NCBI GenBank assembly: GCA_934317215.1
Contig: CAKREH010000018.1
Coordinates: 1 to 64,000, forward strand
Source of the DNA: an uncultured Roseburia sp.
GTDB taxonomy: Bacteria > Bacillota > Clostridia > Lachnospirales > Lachnospiraceae
Direction of reading: 5' to 3'
DNA: 64,000 bases
The position numbers and the translations under genes were made by a program. This document shows, piece after piece, positions 33,911 to 44,300 of this stretch (positions within the stretch are counted from its first letter, which is position 1; every line of letters begins with the position of its first letter). The notes under the pieces are model-generated. The model ran no database searches, was not told the DNA's origin, and saw only the letters and a list, made by a program, of their open reading frames with translations.

Positions 33911-34945
33911 TCAATTCATGCGCCCAGATGGAAGCAACATATCCGAATAGATGATCTCATACCGGATATAGGAAGTCTCCGGCGGGGCATCCGGGTAATT
34001 CATGCGAAATTCGATCTGCATCGCAAGGCGTTTCCCAAGAAGGTTATTCTTTACATTTACGGTGGTAACTCTGTTGATCACATTCGTATACTCTTTGCTG
34101 CAGTCAAAGCCGGTCAGCAGGATATCGTTATGGAAATGATGTGGGTTTTCCTCTAAATACATTTCCACATAATGCGCCACATAATCACTGACACACACAA
34201 TCGCATCGACATCTGGATCGAGACTGTCTAAAAAGTTGAAAATACAGTCTCCATAATGCCCGATTTCGATCGAATCGGTAAAACAAAGATCTTCTATCAG
34301 CGGAAAGTTATGTTTTTTGAGACTTTCCAAAAAGCCCAGATACCGGTCGGTGTTCGTCTGCGCATAATTGATATCCCCGATGAAAGAGATACGTCTGCAG
34401 CCTTTTTCAAATAAATGATCTACAATCTGCTGTTCTGTGTATTTCCCTTCAATTAATAAAAGATCTCCGGTCAGCGTTTTCAGTTCGATCTCCGGTACGG
34501 TATCTAAAAATACTTTTGGCATTTCAAGCTCATTGATCAGTGTTAAAAGACGCTCGTCATATACGTTTAAAACAATGATGCCCTGTACGGTATCATCTTT
34601 CAGCACATCTGGCAGTTCGTATTCAGAAGTGCATGAGGTTGGAACATAAGTGTACATGAGGTTAATGTTGGATAAAGCAAGTTCCTGTGCCATACGGTGA
34701 ATGATGTTTGTCCAAAAAATAGAGGAATCCGGGCGCGAAACAACCAAAGAAACGGTTTTTGCCTTTGGAACCTCTGTGAAATGTGGCTCAGAGGGAAGTT
34801 TGTCGTATCCAAGTTCGTGTGCTTTTGCTATGATTTTTTCCTTCATTTCATCAGAAACACCCGGACGGTGGTTAAATGTTTTCCAGACGGTAACGCGGGA
34901 GGTCCCAAGTGCGTCTGCAATATCCTGCATCGTTACTTTCGACAT
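33911..34945 (-). CDS. LacI-family transcriptional regulator
   Basis: A 344-residue repressor. The N-terminal helix-turn-helix (VTMQDIADALGTSRVTVWKTFN) is followed by the sugar-binding domain with RRISFIGD and the C-terminal dimer region. It diverges from the transporter-GH130-GH38-MFS-GH3-GH20 operon and so is its likely regulator. It lies between the two halves of the N-glycan locus. Its DNA recognition helix differs somewhat from CcpA, so it is taken as a local regulator. Confidence 0.92.
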   Translation of the reverse strand: MSKVTMQDIADALGTSRVTVWKTFNHRPGVSDEMKEKIIAKAHELGYDKLPSEPHFTEVPKAKTVSLVVSRPDSSIFWTNIIHRMAQELALSNINLMYTYVPTSCTSEYELPDVLKDDTVQGIIVLNVYDERLLTLINELEMPKVFLDTVPEIELKTLTGDLLLIEGKYTEQQIVDHLFEKGCRRISFIGDINYAQTNTDRYLGFLESLKKHNFPLIEDLCFTDSIEIGHYGDCIFNFLDSLDPDVDAIVCVSDYVAHYVEMYLEENPHHFHNDILLTGFDCSKEYTNVINRVTTVNVKNNLLGKRLAMQIEFRMNYPDAPPETSYIRYEIIYSDMLLPSGRMN

Positions 34946-35263
34946 AAGAGACTCCTTTCTTTTCTAGTATCATTCTTATCATATCACAAATATCGTGCAT
35001 GAACAAAAGATAGTGGAGATGTTAACTATTCATGTAAACTATGATTTATATTATTAACAACTGAATAGTTACAATAATATGTTAACAAAAGATAATAAAA
35101 AAGTCAATTATATTGTAAATAATAGATAAAAAATGTTATAAAATATTATGCATAATGGAAAAAACAACAAGAAAGTATGATGTTATGTTGACAATATATG
35201 TAAAAAATGATAACTTATAAATGCAACAAATGATAATATGATAACGACGAGGGGGATGATAAA
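34946..35263. promoter_or_regulatory. Divergent control region of LacI gene and N-glycan operon 2
   Basis: A 318-bp AT-rich region. An inverted repeat AACTATTCA (35024-35032) and TGAATAGTT (35062-35070) is flanked by two GTTAAC sites (35021, 35081), candidate operator sequences. Toward the transporter genes, TTGACA (35188-35193) is followed after 17 bp by TAACTT with a TGA just before it, a weak extended -10, fitting a regulated promoter. No typical CpG-centred LacI operator was found. Confidence 0.5.
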
Positions 35264-36220
35264 ATGGCTGACAAGAAAAAGACCAATATAAAGAAAAAAA
35301 GGTGGACGAAAGATGACACAGAGCTGACGATCCTTGCATTGCCGACAGCGGTGTGGTTTTTCATCTTCAGTTACCTTCCGATGTTTGGAATCATTATAGC
35401 ATTTAAGAATTACAAACTGTCAGCGGGACACGGATTTATTTACAGCCTATTTCACAGTGAATGGTGCGGTTTTGATAATTTCAAATTCTTTATACAGTCC
35501 AATGCATTTACGATGCTGCTTCGGAACACCATTCTATACAATATCGTATTTATTATTTTAGGACTGGTGATCCCGGTTACACTTGCGATCATAATCAGCC
35601 AGATCTACAGCAAGTTTAAATCAAAAGTTTACCAGACACTTATGTTTTTCCCACATTTCATGTCATGGGTAGTTGCAAGTTATTTTGTATTTGCATTTTT
35701 ATCTCCAGACAAAGGAATTTTAAACCAGATCATTACACATTTTGGAGGGCAGAGCATCCAGTGGTATTCCAATCCAAAATACTGGCCATTGATCTTAGTT
35801 GTCATGAATCTCTGGAAAACAGTCGGATACAGCATGGTCGTTTATCTGGCAAGTATTACAGGAATTGATGGAAGTCTGTACGAGGCGGCTGTGATCGATG
35901 GAGCGACAAAATTCCAGCAGGCAAGATATATTACGATCCCGTCTATTAAGCCGATCGTGATCATGATGTTTATTTTAAATGTTGGAAAAATCTTCTACTC
36001 CGATTTTGGTTTGTTCTATCAGGTGACACAGGGCATCCCGAACTCGCTTTATAAAGTTGCTTCCACATTTGATACTTATATTTACAATGCACTGCAGACA
36101 AATGTTGCGATTGGAAAGACAGCAGCAGCCGGATTCTTCCAGTCGATCGCATGCTGCATTACGATTTTACTTGCAAACTATATTGTCTCAAAGATTGACA
36201 GCGACAGCGCGATCATTTAA
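35264..36220 (+). CDS. CUT1-family sugar ABC transporter permease (LplB type)
   Basis: A 318-residue permease with six predicted membrane helices after a lysine-rich cytoplasmic start. The EAA loop that contacts the ATPase reads LYEAAVIDGATKFQQARYITIPSI-like (residues ~205-230). GAGGGGGATG precedes the ATG. It is the first gene of the permease-permease-binding protein set. No ATPase gene is present, so it probably uses a shared MsmX/MsmK-type ATPase encoded elsewhere. Confidence 0.93.
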   Translation: MADKKKTNIKKKRWTKDDTELTILALPTAVWFFIFSYLPMFGIIIAFKNYKLSAGHGFIYSLFHSEWCGFDNFKFFIQSNAFTMLLRNTILYNIVFIILGLVIPVTLAIIISQIYSKFKSKVYQTLMFFPHFMSWVVASYFVFAFLSPDKGILNQIITHFGGQSIQWYSNPKYWPLILVVMNLWKTVGYSMVVYLASITGIDGSLYEAAVIDGATKFQQARYITIPSIKPIVIMMFILNVGKIFYSDFGLFYQVTQGIPNSLYKVASTFDTYIYNALQTNVAIGKTAAAGFFQSIACCITILLANYIVSKIDSDSAII

Positions 36221-36231
36221 GAGGTGTTGAT

Positions 36232-37149
36232 ATGACAAAACAAAAAGAAGAAGTTAGCAAATTAAACCGGATCAAACCGGCAACCAATATTATTTTTAAC
36301 CTGATATTCCTGATCCTTGGACTTGCATGTATCACTCCGGTGATCCTGGTATTCATTATTTCCATTACAAAAGAGAGCGAGCTTGTGACACATGGATATT
36401 CCTTTTTCCCGAAAGCATTTTCACTGAGCGCATATTCCTATCTGTGGAATGAGCGTGCAAGTATTGGAAATGCCCTTCTGATATCGGTTCTTGTCACGGT
36501 ATTAGGAACACTGATCGGACTTGCACTGACTACGATGATGGGATATGTCTTATCGAGAAATGAGTATAAACTGAAAGGATTTTTTACCTGGGTCGTATTT
36601 ATACCAATGATCTTTAACGGTGGTATGGTTGCAAACTATGTGGTAGTTGCCAATATTTTAAACCTCAGGAATACGGTCTGGTGCCTGATATTACCTCTGG
36701 CTGTGTCCTCGTTTAATATCATTATAGCCAAGACGTTTTTTAAATCGACGATCCCGGATTCCATCGTGGAATCAGCAAAGATCGACGGGGCTTCCGAGTT
36801 TACGATCTTTTTGAAGATTATTGTGCCAATTTCAAAACCGGTATTTGCAACCATTGGACTGTTCTTAAGTTTTGGATATTGGAATGACTGGTTCCAGTCC
36901 TCCTTATACGTCAGCGAGAAGAAACTGACGTCATTACAGGCATTACTGAACAATATGATCCAGAATATCCAGTACATTGCAAATAACCCGAGTGCGGGAC
37001 TGTCATTGCAGCAGTATAAAAATTCAATGCCGACAGAGTCCATCCGTATGGCAATCGCGGTGCTTGTAGTTATTCCGATCGCATGTGTATATCCGTTTTT
37101 CCAGAGATATTTTATTTCCGGTCTTACGGTAGGAGCTGTCAAAGGATGA
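36232..37149 (+). CDS. CUT1-family sugar ABC transporter permease (YtcP type)
   Basis: A 305-residue permease, six helices, with the EAA loop ESAKIDGASEFTIFLKIIVP. It starts 11 nt after the first permease gene. The LplB/YtcP/binding-protein order is also that of the streptococcal N-glycan importer NgtP1-P2-S; the equivalence is inferred from order, family and neighbours. Confidence 0.93.
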   Translation: MTKQKEEVSKLNRIKPATNIIFNLIFLILGLACITPVILVFIISITKESELVTHGYSFFPKAFSLSAYSYLWNERASIGNALLISVLVTVLGTLIGLALTTMMGYVLSRNEYKLKGFFTWVVFIPMIFNGGMVANYVVVANILNLRNTVWCLILPLAVSSFNIIIAKTFFKSTIPDSIVESAKIDGASEFTIFLKIIVPISKPVFATIGLFLSFGYWNDWFQSSLYVSEKKLTSLQALLNNMIQNIQYIANNPSAGLSLQQYKNSMPTESIRMAIAVLVVIPIACVYPFFQRYFISGLTVGAVKG

Positions 37150-37228
37150 TCAGGTGAAACGGATGCGATAGCATCTGAAGATAAAGAAACAGAACAAATA
37201 ATTTTATTTCAAACATGGAGGGTAAAGT

Positions 37229-38716
37229 ATGAAGAAAAGAGTTTTAAGAATGATGGCAACAGGTCTTGTTGGATGCATGTTGGTGGGAACAGCAGCAGGA
37301 TGTGGAAATTCAGGTACATCCAATACGTCGAGTTCATCTGGTGCATCCGATTCCGGCACCGCGAAAGACGAAAAAAGTTCTGACGATATCGTGACATTAA
37401 AATGGATTCAGATCGGCGGAGGCCAGCCGGATAACTATGATGCATGGCAGGAACACATTAATGAGTATCTTGCAGACAAGATCGGTGTAAATATCGATGT
37501 GGAGATTATCTCCTGGGGCGACTGGGAAAAGAGAAGAAGTACCATTATCAATACGGGAGAGGACTACGATATCATTTTCTCAAATGATGCGGTATATGAG
37601 AGTGATGTGAGACTGGGTGCTTATTATGATATCACAGATCTGATTGAAAAAGACTGTCCGGATGTCAAGAGCCTGATCCCGGAGGACTACTGGGAGGCAG
37701 TGAGCGTAGATGGAAAGATTTATGGTATCCCGACTTATAAAGACAGTTCGACAACACAGTATTTTGTATGGGATCAGGATCTGTGTGACCAGTTAGGACT
37801 TGATGTGAGCAATCTGACAGAACTCGACCAGTTGACTGATGCATTTGATACGATCTATAAAGAAACCAATCAGCCGGTAACTTACCGTGCATCTGATGCG
37901 CCATGCCAGTTTGTTACTACCGTTTATGATAATCTTGCACTTGGACTTCCGGCACTCGGCGTTGCATATGATGATTCATCCAAAAAGGTTGTAGCTACCT
38001 ATGAGCAGGAAGATGTAATGAATGACCTGAAGTTATATCATGAATGGTTCCAGAAAGGCTACATTAATCAGGATGCTGCAACGTTAGGTGAACTTCCAAC
38101 TTATCAGGCATTTAACATTGCACAGGGATGGAGCCAGGCAGCACAGACTACATGGGGACCGAACATGGGTGTCAATGCGACAGCCGTTCAGTGGAGAAAG
38201 ACAGTAGTATCCAGAGGATCTGTACAGGGATCAATTAACTGTATCTCTGCAAACAGCAAACATCCAGAGGAAGCATTAAAATTCTTAAACCTTGTAAATT
38301 CTGATACTTATGTAAGAGATGCATTATATTATGGACTTGAGGGCGACAACTTCAACTATACAGATGACAAGAAAGTTGAAAAAACAGATAAGCAGTGGCT
38401 GATGGCAGGTTATAGCCAGGGAACATTCTTCAATGTAAGTCTGTTAGCTGACCAGGAGACGAATCAGTGGGATGAAGTAAAAGAGTTGAACGAAAAAGCA
38501 GAGGCTTCACCGGTTATCGCAGTTTCTATTGACACAACAGAGTTTGAAGATGAACTTGCAAACTGTACAGAGATCTACAACAGATATAAGAGTGAGATCA
38601 ACACAGGTGCAGTTGATCCGGAAACGGCTGTCCCGGAAATGATGAGTGAGATGCGTGCAGCAGGATTTGATGATATCGTTGAGAAAGTACAGGCTCAGAT
38701 CGACGCAGCAAACTAA
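37229..38716 (+). CDS. Sugar ABC transporter substrate-binding lipoprotein
   Basis: A 495-residue lipoprotein of the large CUT1 binding proteins (LipO/NgtS type). The signal peptide ends at lipobox Cys25 (TAAGC), followed by a Ser/Thr/Asp linker to ~residue 52 and the two-lobed solute-binding domain. GGAGGG precedes the ATG. By neighbourhood it should capture N-glycan oligosaccharides. A strong internal terminator follows, so this gene may be expressed more than those downstream. Confidence 0.92.
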   Translation: MKKRVLRMMATGLVGCMLVGTAAGCGNSGTSNTSSSSGASDSGTAKDEKSSDDIVTLKWIQIGGGQPDNYDAWQEHINEYLADKIGVNIDVEIISWGDWEKRRSTIINTGEDYDIIFSNDAVYESDVRLGAYYDITDLIEKDCPDVKSLIPEDYWEAVSVDGKIYGIPTYKDSSTTQYFVWDQDLCDQLGLDVSNLTELDQLTDAFDTIYKETNQPVTYRASDAPCQFVTTVYDNLALGLPALGVAYDDSSKKVVATYEQEDVMNDLKLYHEWFQKGYINQDAATLGELPTYQAFNIAQGWSQAAQTTWGPNMGVNATAVQWRKTVVSRGSVQGSINCISANSKHPEEALKFLNLVNSDTYVRDALYYGLEGDNFNYTDDKKVEKTDKQWLMAGYSQGTFFNVSLLADQETNQWDEVKELNEKAEASPVIAVSIDTTEFEDELANCTEIYNRYKSEINTGAVDPETAVPEMMSEMRAAGFDDIVEKVQAQIDAAN

Positions 38717-38768
38717 CATCTTGCAAAGAGATACAGCAGGAAATAAAAAACCAAAATGAGATGATAGA

Positions 38769-38818
38769 GGGCTGATACATAAAAATAAAAGAATTGAAAT
38801 TTATGTATCAGCCCTTTT
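38769..38818 (+). terminator. Internal terminator between binding protein and GH130
   Basis: A perfect 15-bp stem, GGGCTGATACATAAA (38769-38783) with TTTATGTATCAGCCC (38800-38814), 16-nt loop, then TTTTAC. The GH130 ribosome binding site (AAAGGAG) comes straight after. It likely gives partial termination, lowering enzyme relative to transporter expression. Confidence 0.85.
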
Positions 38819-38832
38819 ACAAAGGAGCAGGT

Positions 38833-39813
38833 ATGAGTAAAATAATTGGAAAGTCATTGCCAAATATTCCATGGCAGGAAAAACCGGAAGGGTATACGAT
38901 GCCAGTATGGCGTTACACAGAAAACCCAATCATTGGAAGAAATGGAAATAAAGTTTCGAACAGTGTGTTTAATAGTGCAGTTGTTCCGTTTGAGGACGGA
39001 TTTGCAGGCGTATTCCGCTGTGACAGCAGGTCGATCAGCATGGATATTTTTGTTGGAAGAAGTAAAGATGGTATCCATTGGGATATCGAGGATACACCGA
39101 TCCAGTTTGAGGGGGCAGATGAGGAGATCTTAAAAAGAGAGTACCGCTACGATCCAAGAGTCTGCTTTATCGAGGACAGATATTACATCACATGGTGCAA
39201 CGGATACCACGGTCCAACCATCGGTGTTGCCTATACATTTGATTTTAAAAAGTTTGTGCAGTTAGAAAATGCCTATGTGCCGTGTAACCGGAACGGTGTT
39301 CTGTTCCCGGAAAAAATAAATGGCATGTATGCAATGTTAAACAGACCAAGCGATAACGGACATACACCGTTTGGCGATATTTTTGTAAGTTTCAGTAAAG
39401 ATATGGAGTTCTGGGGCAGACACAGACATGTGATGAGCCCGATCCCAGGAGATGAATCTGCATGGCAGTGTACCAAAGTTGGACCGGGTCCGATTCCGAT
39501 CAAGACGGATGAGGGATGGCTTCTGATCTATCATGGTGTAATTACAACCTGCAATGGTTTTGTATACCGTATGGGTGCAGCACTTTTAGATTTAGAACAG
39601 CCATGGAAAGTGCTGGCGCGCTCAAAAGAATATATTTTAGCACCGCATGAATATTATGAGTGTGTCGGGGATGTCCCGAATGTTGTTTTCCCTTGTGCAG
39701 CACTTGCAGATGCTGATACGGGAAGAATCACGATTTATTATGGATGCGCGGATACGGTGACAGGAATGGCGTTTACAACAGTTGATGAAATTTTGGATTA
39801 TATCAGAAAGTAG
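38833..39813 (+). CDS. GH130 beta-1,4-mannosyl-GlcNAc phosphorylase (probable)
   Basis: A 326-residue five-bladed beta-propeller phosphorylase that splits a beta-mannoside with phosphate, yielding mannose-1-phosphate. Family segments include YRYDPRVCFIEDRYYITWCN and the phosphate-site region around GPGPIPIKTDEGWLLIYHGV. It fits the GH130 group acting on Man-beta-1,4-GlcNAc, the N-glycan core, and the neighbouring GH20, GH38 and GH125 support that over plant mannan. The start is ATG 38833 after AAAGGAG; an upstream in-frame ATG at 38803 sits in the terminator stem. It is cytoplasmic. Confidence 0.9.
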   Translation: MSKIIGKSLPNIPWQEKPEGYTMPVWRYTENPIIGRNGNKVSNSVFNSAVVPFEDGFAGVFRCDSRSISMDIFVGRSKDGIHWDIEDTPIQFEGADEEILKREYRYDPRVCFIEDRYYITWCNGYHGPTIGVAYTFDFKKFVQLENAYVPCNRNGVLFPEKINGMYAMLNRPSDNGHTPFGDIFVSFSKDMEFWGRHRHVMSPIPGDESAWQCTKVGPGPIPIKTDEGWLLIYHGVITTCNGFVYRMGAALLDLEQPWKVLARSKEYILAPHEYYECVGDVPNVVFPCAALADADTGRITIYYGCADTVTGMAFTTVDEILDYIRK

Positions 39814-39834
39814 ACAGGAACGAGAGGTGCCGGA

Positions 39835-42800
39835 ATGGATTTCTTAGACAAAAGAGTCGGTGTAATTTGCAACGAACTTAAGAAATTAAAAGTAAAACAG
39901 GTATTTCCACTGACACAGTGGGAGTACAAGGAAGGAAACTTTATTCACCCGGAGGATGCATTAAAGGACGAGGCAGCCTGGGAAAACTTTGACTGCAAGA
40001 CCATGCACTGGTATGGCAAGGACCGTCATTACTGGTTTCGCACGACCTATACCGTTCCGGAGGAGCTGGATGGCAAAAGCATATGGATCCGCGTTTCCTC
40101 CCAGATCGACGAGTGGGATGACGGAAGAAATCCGCAGTTTATCGTGTTTGTGAACGGGGAGGTTTATCAGGGAATCGATATGAACCACAGGGAGTGCCTG
40201 ATCACAAGAAGCGGAAAGGCAGGAGAGACACTGACCATCGATCTGCAGGCATATACCGGGATCATGCATGAGGAATTTGCGCTCCGCACACAGATCGAGG
40301 AGATCGATGCAGAGATCGAAAAACTCTATTATGACCTGTGGGTTCCGCTTGCAGCATTTTCCCGTATGGAAGCAGATGATAAAAACCGCAAGGATATTGA
40401 GTATGTGCTCAATGAGACGATCAATCTGCTGGATCTAAGGACCCCGTATTCCGAAGGCTTTTACCGGAGTGTGCGGGAAGCATCTGCTTATATCCAGAAA
40501 GCACTTTATGAGGATATGGCAGGGTATGAGGATGTGATCGCAACCTGTATCGGACATACGCATATCGATGTTGCGTGGTGGTGGACTGTGGCACAGACCA
40601 GGGAAAAAGTCGGACGCAGCTTTGCAACTGTGTTAAAGCTGATGGACGAGTACCCGAATTATAAGTTCATGTCCAGCCAGCCGCAGTTATATGCATTTTT
40701 AAAGGAGCGCTATCCGGAATTGTACGAGAAAGCAAAACAGCGCATCAAAGAGAAACGCTGGGAGCCGGAAGGCGGTATGTGGGTCGAGGCAGATTGCAAC
40801 CTGACATCGGGAGAATCCCTCGTCCGTCAGTTTATGCATGGCAAACGCTTTTTTAAAGAGGAATTTGGCGTGGACAACCGTATCCTCTGGCTGCCGGATG
40901 TGTTCGGCTATTCCGGGGCACTGCCGCAGATCATGAAAAAATGCGGAATCGATTATTTTATGACAACCAAACTGGCATGGAACCAGTTCAATAAAGTGCC
41001 TTACGATACGATGATGTGGCGCGGAATCGATGGAACAGAGGTGCTGACACACCTGATCACGACCCTTGGCGTGAGCCAGCCGATCAAAGATTACTTTACG
41101 ACCTATAATGGCATGCTGCACCCGGATGCGATCATGGGAGGATGGATGCGTTACCAGAATAAGGACATCAATAACGATATCTTAGTCTCCTACGGTTACG
41201 GCGATGGCGGCGGCGGTCCGACCAGGGAAATGCTTGAGACTTCGATCCGCATGGAAAAGGGAATCAAAGGGATTCCGAAAGTATGCCAGGAATTTTCACG
41301 CACCTATTTTGAAGAACTTGAGGAGCGCGTGAAAGGTGACAGACGCCTGCCGGTATGGGAAGGTGAATTTTACTTTGAGTACCATCGCGGAACTTATACC
41401 TCCATGGCGAGAAATAAACGTAGCAACCGTAAGGCAGAACTTGGTCTGATGGATCTGGAACTGTTGTCCGTTTTAGCACAGGCACAGGCAGCGTATCCGG
41501 CAGAAGAACTCGACCGCATGTGGAAAAAAGTCCTGATCAACCAGTTCCATGATATTCTGCCTGGATCTGCGATCCATGAAGTATATGAGGTGACAAAGGA
41601 AGAATACGCTGCACTTCAGAAAGAGATCAAAGCACTGGAAGAGGAACGTCTCCATGCACTCGTGGGAGATGGCGAAGGCATCACTATTTTCAATACAACC
41701 GGACACGACCGCAGTGATATCGTAGAACTTGGGGAGATCCATGCGGAAGCGTTAAAGGATGCAGAGGGCGTGATCTATCCGGTACAGAAGACTGCAGAAG
41801 GTGCAGTGGTCTATGTAGAGCATCTGCCGTCAAAAGGATATAAGACATTTGCGGCTGTATCCAGTGAAATTGAGCAGAAAACACCGTTTGTCCTTGTGGA
41901 TGACCATACGCTTGAGACACCGTTTTATACGATCCATCTGGATGCGGAGGGACGTTTTGACCGCATCTACGATAAGGAAAACGACAGGGAAGTACTGCAG
42001 GATGGCAAAAAAGGCAATCAGTTCCGCATGTACGAGGATAAGCCGATGTGCTTTGATAACTGGGATGTGGATATTTACTATACCGAAAAGTACTGGGATG
42101 TCAATGATGTGATTTCTATGGAATGGACAGAGTGCGGTCCGGTGCGTGCAACGTTAGAGATGGAGCGGAAAGAAAGCAATTCTGTGATCCACCAGAAGAT
42201 CCATTTCTATGCAGACAGCAGAAGGATCGAATTTGAGACTTATGTGGACTGGAAAGAGCATCAGACATTGTTAAAGGTACATTTCCCGGTCAATGTACAT
42301 ACCGATGAAGCAACATTTGATGTACAGTTTGGTAATCTGACACGCAAAGTGCATACCAATACGAGCTGGGATAAAGCACGTTTTGAGAGCTGCGGACAGA
42401 AATGGATCGATCTCTCGGAAGGTCACTACGGAGTCAGCATGTTAAATGACTGCAAATATGGACATTCCGTGAAGGATTCTGATATGGCACTGACACTGAT
42501 TAAATCCGGCATTGAACCGAATCCGGTGGCAGATCAGGAAGAGCACTATTTTACCTATGCAATCTATCCGCATGCGGAAAAATGGCAGGAAGCAAAGACC
42601 GTGGAGCAGGCATATGACCTGAACCAGCCGGCTATTGCAGTGGCAGGAGGAAAGCCGGGAAGCCTGTTGTCAAAAGCATCTGTGGACAGGTCCAACGTTG
42701 TATTAGAGACGATCAAGTGTGCAGAGTCCGGTCATGGCATCATTATCCGTATGTATGAGAGCGAAAATGCACTCACAAAGACAAATCTTGTAGTTGAGGG

Positions 42801-42924
42801 GAACTACAACAAAGCGTTTGTCTGCAATCTGCTCGAGGAGGAAGAAGCAGAATTAGAGTTGAAAGACGGAGTGGTTTGTGTACAACTGAAACCGTATGAA
42901 GTTGTTACTGTAAAACTCGTTTAA
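39835..42924 (+). CDS. GH38 alpha-mannosidase (long type)
   Basis: A 1029-residue cytoplasmic zinc mannosidase. An N-terminal ~230-residue beta-domain precedes the catalytic domain, as in the MAN2C1/Ams1-like group. Zinc ligands lie in H241-T-H243-I-D245, and the nucleophile is Asp355 in WLPDVFGYS. The NQFHDILPGSAIHEVY segment is also conserved. It is much longer than the streptococcal-type GH38 in the neighbouring operon and likely prefers other alpha-mannose linkages. It starts 21 nt after GH130. Confidence 0.94.
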   Translation: MDFLDKRVGVICNELKKLKVKQVFPLTQWEYKEGNFIHPEDALKDEAAWENFDCKTMHWYGKDRHYWFRTTYTVPEELDGKSIWIRVSSQIDEWDDGRNPQFIVFVNGEVYQGIDMNHRECLITRSGKAGETLTIDLQAYTGIMHEEFALRTQIEEIDAEIEKLYYDLWVPLAAFSRMEADDKNRKDIEYVLNETINLLDLRTPYSEGFYRSVREASAYIQKALYEDMAGYEDVIATCIGHTHIDVAWWWTVAQTREKVGRSFATVLKLMDEYPNYKFMSSQPQLYAFLKERYPELYEKAKQRIKEKRWEPEGGMWVEADCNLTSGESLVRQFMHGKRFFKEEFGVDNRILWLPDVFGYSGALPQIMKKCGIDYFMTTKLAWNQFNKVPYDTMMWRGIDGTEVLTHLITTLGVSQPIKDYFTTYNGMLHPDAIMGGWMRYQNKDINNDILVSYGYGDGGGGPTREMLETSIRMEKGIKGIPKVCQEFSRTYFEELEERVKGDRRLPVWEGEFYFEYHRGTYTSMARNKRSNRKAELGLMDLELLSVLAQAQAAYPAEELDRMWKKVLINQFHDILPGSAIHEVYEVTKEEYAALQKEIKALEEERLHALVGDGEGITIFNTTGHDRSDIVELGEIHAEALKDAEGVIYPVQKTAEGAVVYVEHLPSKGYKTFAAVSSEIEQKTPFVLVDDHTLETPFYTIHLDAEGRFDRIYDKENDREVLQDGKKGNQFRMYEDKPMCFDNWDVDIYYTEKYWDVNDVISMEWTECGPVRATLEMERKESNSVIHQKIHFYADSRRIEFETYVDWKEHQTLLKVHFPVNVHTDEATFDVQFGNLTRKVHTNTSWDKARFESCGQKWIDLSEGHYGVSMLNDCKYGHSVKDSDMALTLIKSGIEPNPVADQEEHYFTYAIYPHAEKWQEAKTVEQAYDLNQPAIAVAGGKPGSLLSKASVDRSNVVLETIKCAESGHGIIIRMYESENALTKTNLVVEGNYNKAFVCNLLEEEEAELELKDGVVCVQLKPYEVVTVKLV

Positions 42925-42932
42925 AATCATAT

Positions 42933-42980
42933 AGAGGCATTCAGATTCCGAAGAGAGTTCGGTGGGATGCCTCTCTTTTT
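42933..42980 (+). terminator. Terminator between GH38 and the MFS gene
   Basis: AGAGGCATTC (42933-42942) pairs with GGATGCCTCT (42965-42974), with an inner CCGAA/TTCGG hairpin, then TCTTTTTAT. The next gene follows within 20 bp without a visible new promoter, so termination is probably partial. Confidence 0.8.
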
Positions 42981-42997
42981 ATAGGGAGATTTACGTT

Positions 42998-44290
42998 ATG
43001 ACCAATAAATTAAGCCATATTTTTGAGTGTTCCGATCATATTACGGAAAAACAGTATCGGACCAGCAGGGCACTTTTTATCCTCGATGGATGCGCTTCCA
43101 CACAGATTTTTACGGTTACTTCCGGCGCATTTTTATCGGGACTTGCCTATCTTGTGGGTGCGGGGACGGCACTGACCGGGATCATAGCTGCACTGCCGAC
43201 GCTGATGAATACCATCCAGATTTTTTCCTCTGTCGTCTATGAGAACCGCGCAGGCAGCAAACGGATCACGGTAGAGTTTGCACTCATCCAGCGCTTATGC
43301 CTGCTCATGATGCTGTTTGTTCCGACATTGATGTTAGGAGCGAGAATCTCGGTGGCAGTGATCGCGGTGCTGTATTCCTGTGCACATTTCTGTGGGGCAT
43401 TTATCAACACCGGGGCAAATAACTGGCTGATCAGCCTGGTGAAAAAAGAACGGTTGGGAAGATATCTCGGACTGAAGGATTCAATGACTTTAGTTGCGTC
43501 CACAGGCGGTTCCCTGATCTTAAGTAAAATTTTAGATGCCTACCGTTTCGCGGATCAGGAGATTCTGGGATTCCGGATCATCGGCATTTTATGTATCGGT
43601 ATCTGCGTGGTCGACATTACCTGTCTCACGCTGATCCGGGAACCGGAAAATGTGAAACATGTGGAGCCACTGAACATAAGGAAAGCAATACAGATGCCGC
43701 TCACAGACCAGAATTACCGCAATATATTGATTTTCTTCCTGCTGTGGAGTGTGGCGTCTAATTTTGCCAGTCCGTTTTTTTCTATTTATATGTTAGAGAA
43801 TCTGGGGCTGTCCTATTTTTATATCACCGTCATGAATATGGTTGCATCGGTGGCGCGGATCGCGGCTGCAAATCTGTGGGGGAAGGCAGCAGACAGTTAT
43901 TCGTGGAGGCTTGTCACGCTGGGGTCCATTTTTATGCTGGGAGTTGCATATATCGGCTGGGGACTGCTGACGAAAGAAAACTGTATCTACTGGCTTCCGG
44001 TCGTACAGGCTGTGAGCGGGGTTGCCTGGGGCGGCATCAATATTGCGACTTTTCGGATGCAGTTTGCCTTTGCACCGTTAGAACACCGTGTCAGCTATGT
44101 CAGCTTCTGCTCAACAATGGTTGGGTTTGTAGGATTTTTTTCATCCATGCTCGGCTCGACATTTGTGACATTAGCAAAGGATATCAGGATTTTAAACATT
44201 CCGGTAGATAACATACAGATGGTGTTTATTTTGTCTGCATTCGGAATTATTGCAAGTGCATTATACAGCCGAAAAATAAAGGAGAAATGA
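42998..44290 (+). CDS. MFS transporter
   Basis: A 430-residue major facilitator protein with about 12 membrane helices. ATG 42998 is chosen with GGGAGAT upstream; the frame is open back to a GTG at 42962 inside the terminator stem. It may bring in mono- or disaccharides, or export a product, alongside the ABC importer. Substrate is unknown. Confidence 0.88.
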   Translation: MTNKLSHIFECSDHITEKQYRTSRALFILDGCASTQIFTVTSGAFLSGLAYLVGAGTALTGIIAALPTLMNTIQIFSSVVYENRAGSKRITVEFALIQRLCLLMMLFVPTLMLGARISVAVIAVLYSCAHFCGAFINTGANNWLISLVKKERLGRYLGLKDSMTLVASTGGSLILSKILDAYRFADQEILGFRIIGILCIGICVVDITCLTLIREPENVKHVEPLNIRKAIQMPLTDQNYRNILIFFLLWSVASNFASPFFSIYMLENLGLSYFYITVMNMVASVARIAAANLWGKAADSYSWRLVTLGSIFMLGVAYIGWGLLTKENCIYWLPVVQAVSGVAWGGINIATFRMQFAFAPLEHRVSYVSFCSTMVGFVGFFSSMLGSTFVTLAKDIRILNIPVDNIQMVFILSAFGIIASALYSRKIKEK

Positions 44291-44300
44291 CAGGACAGAT

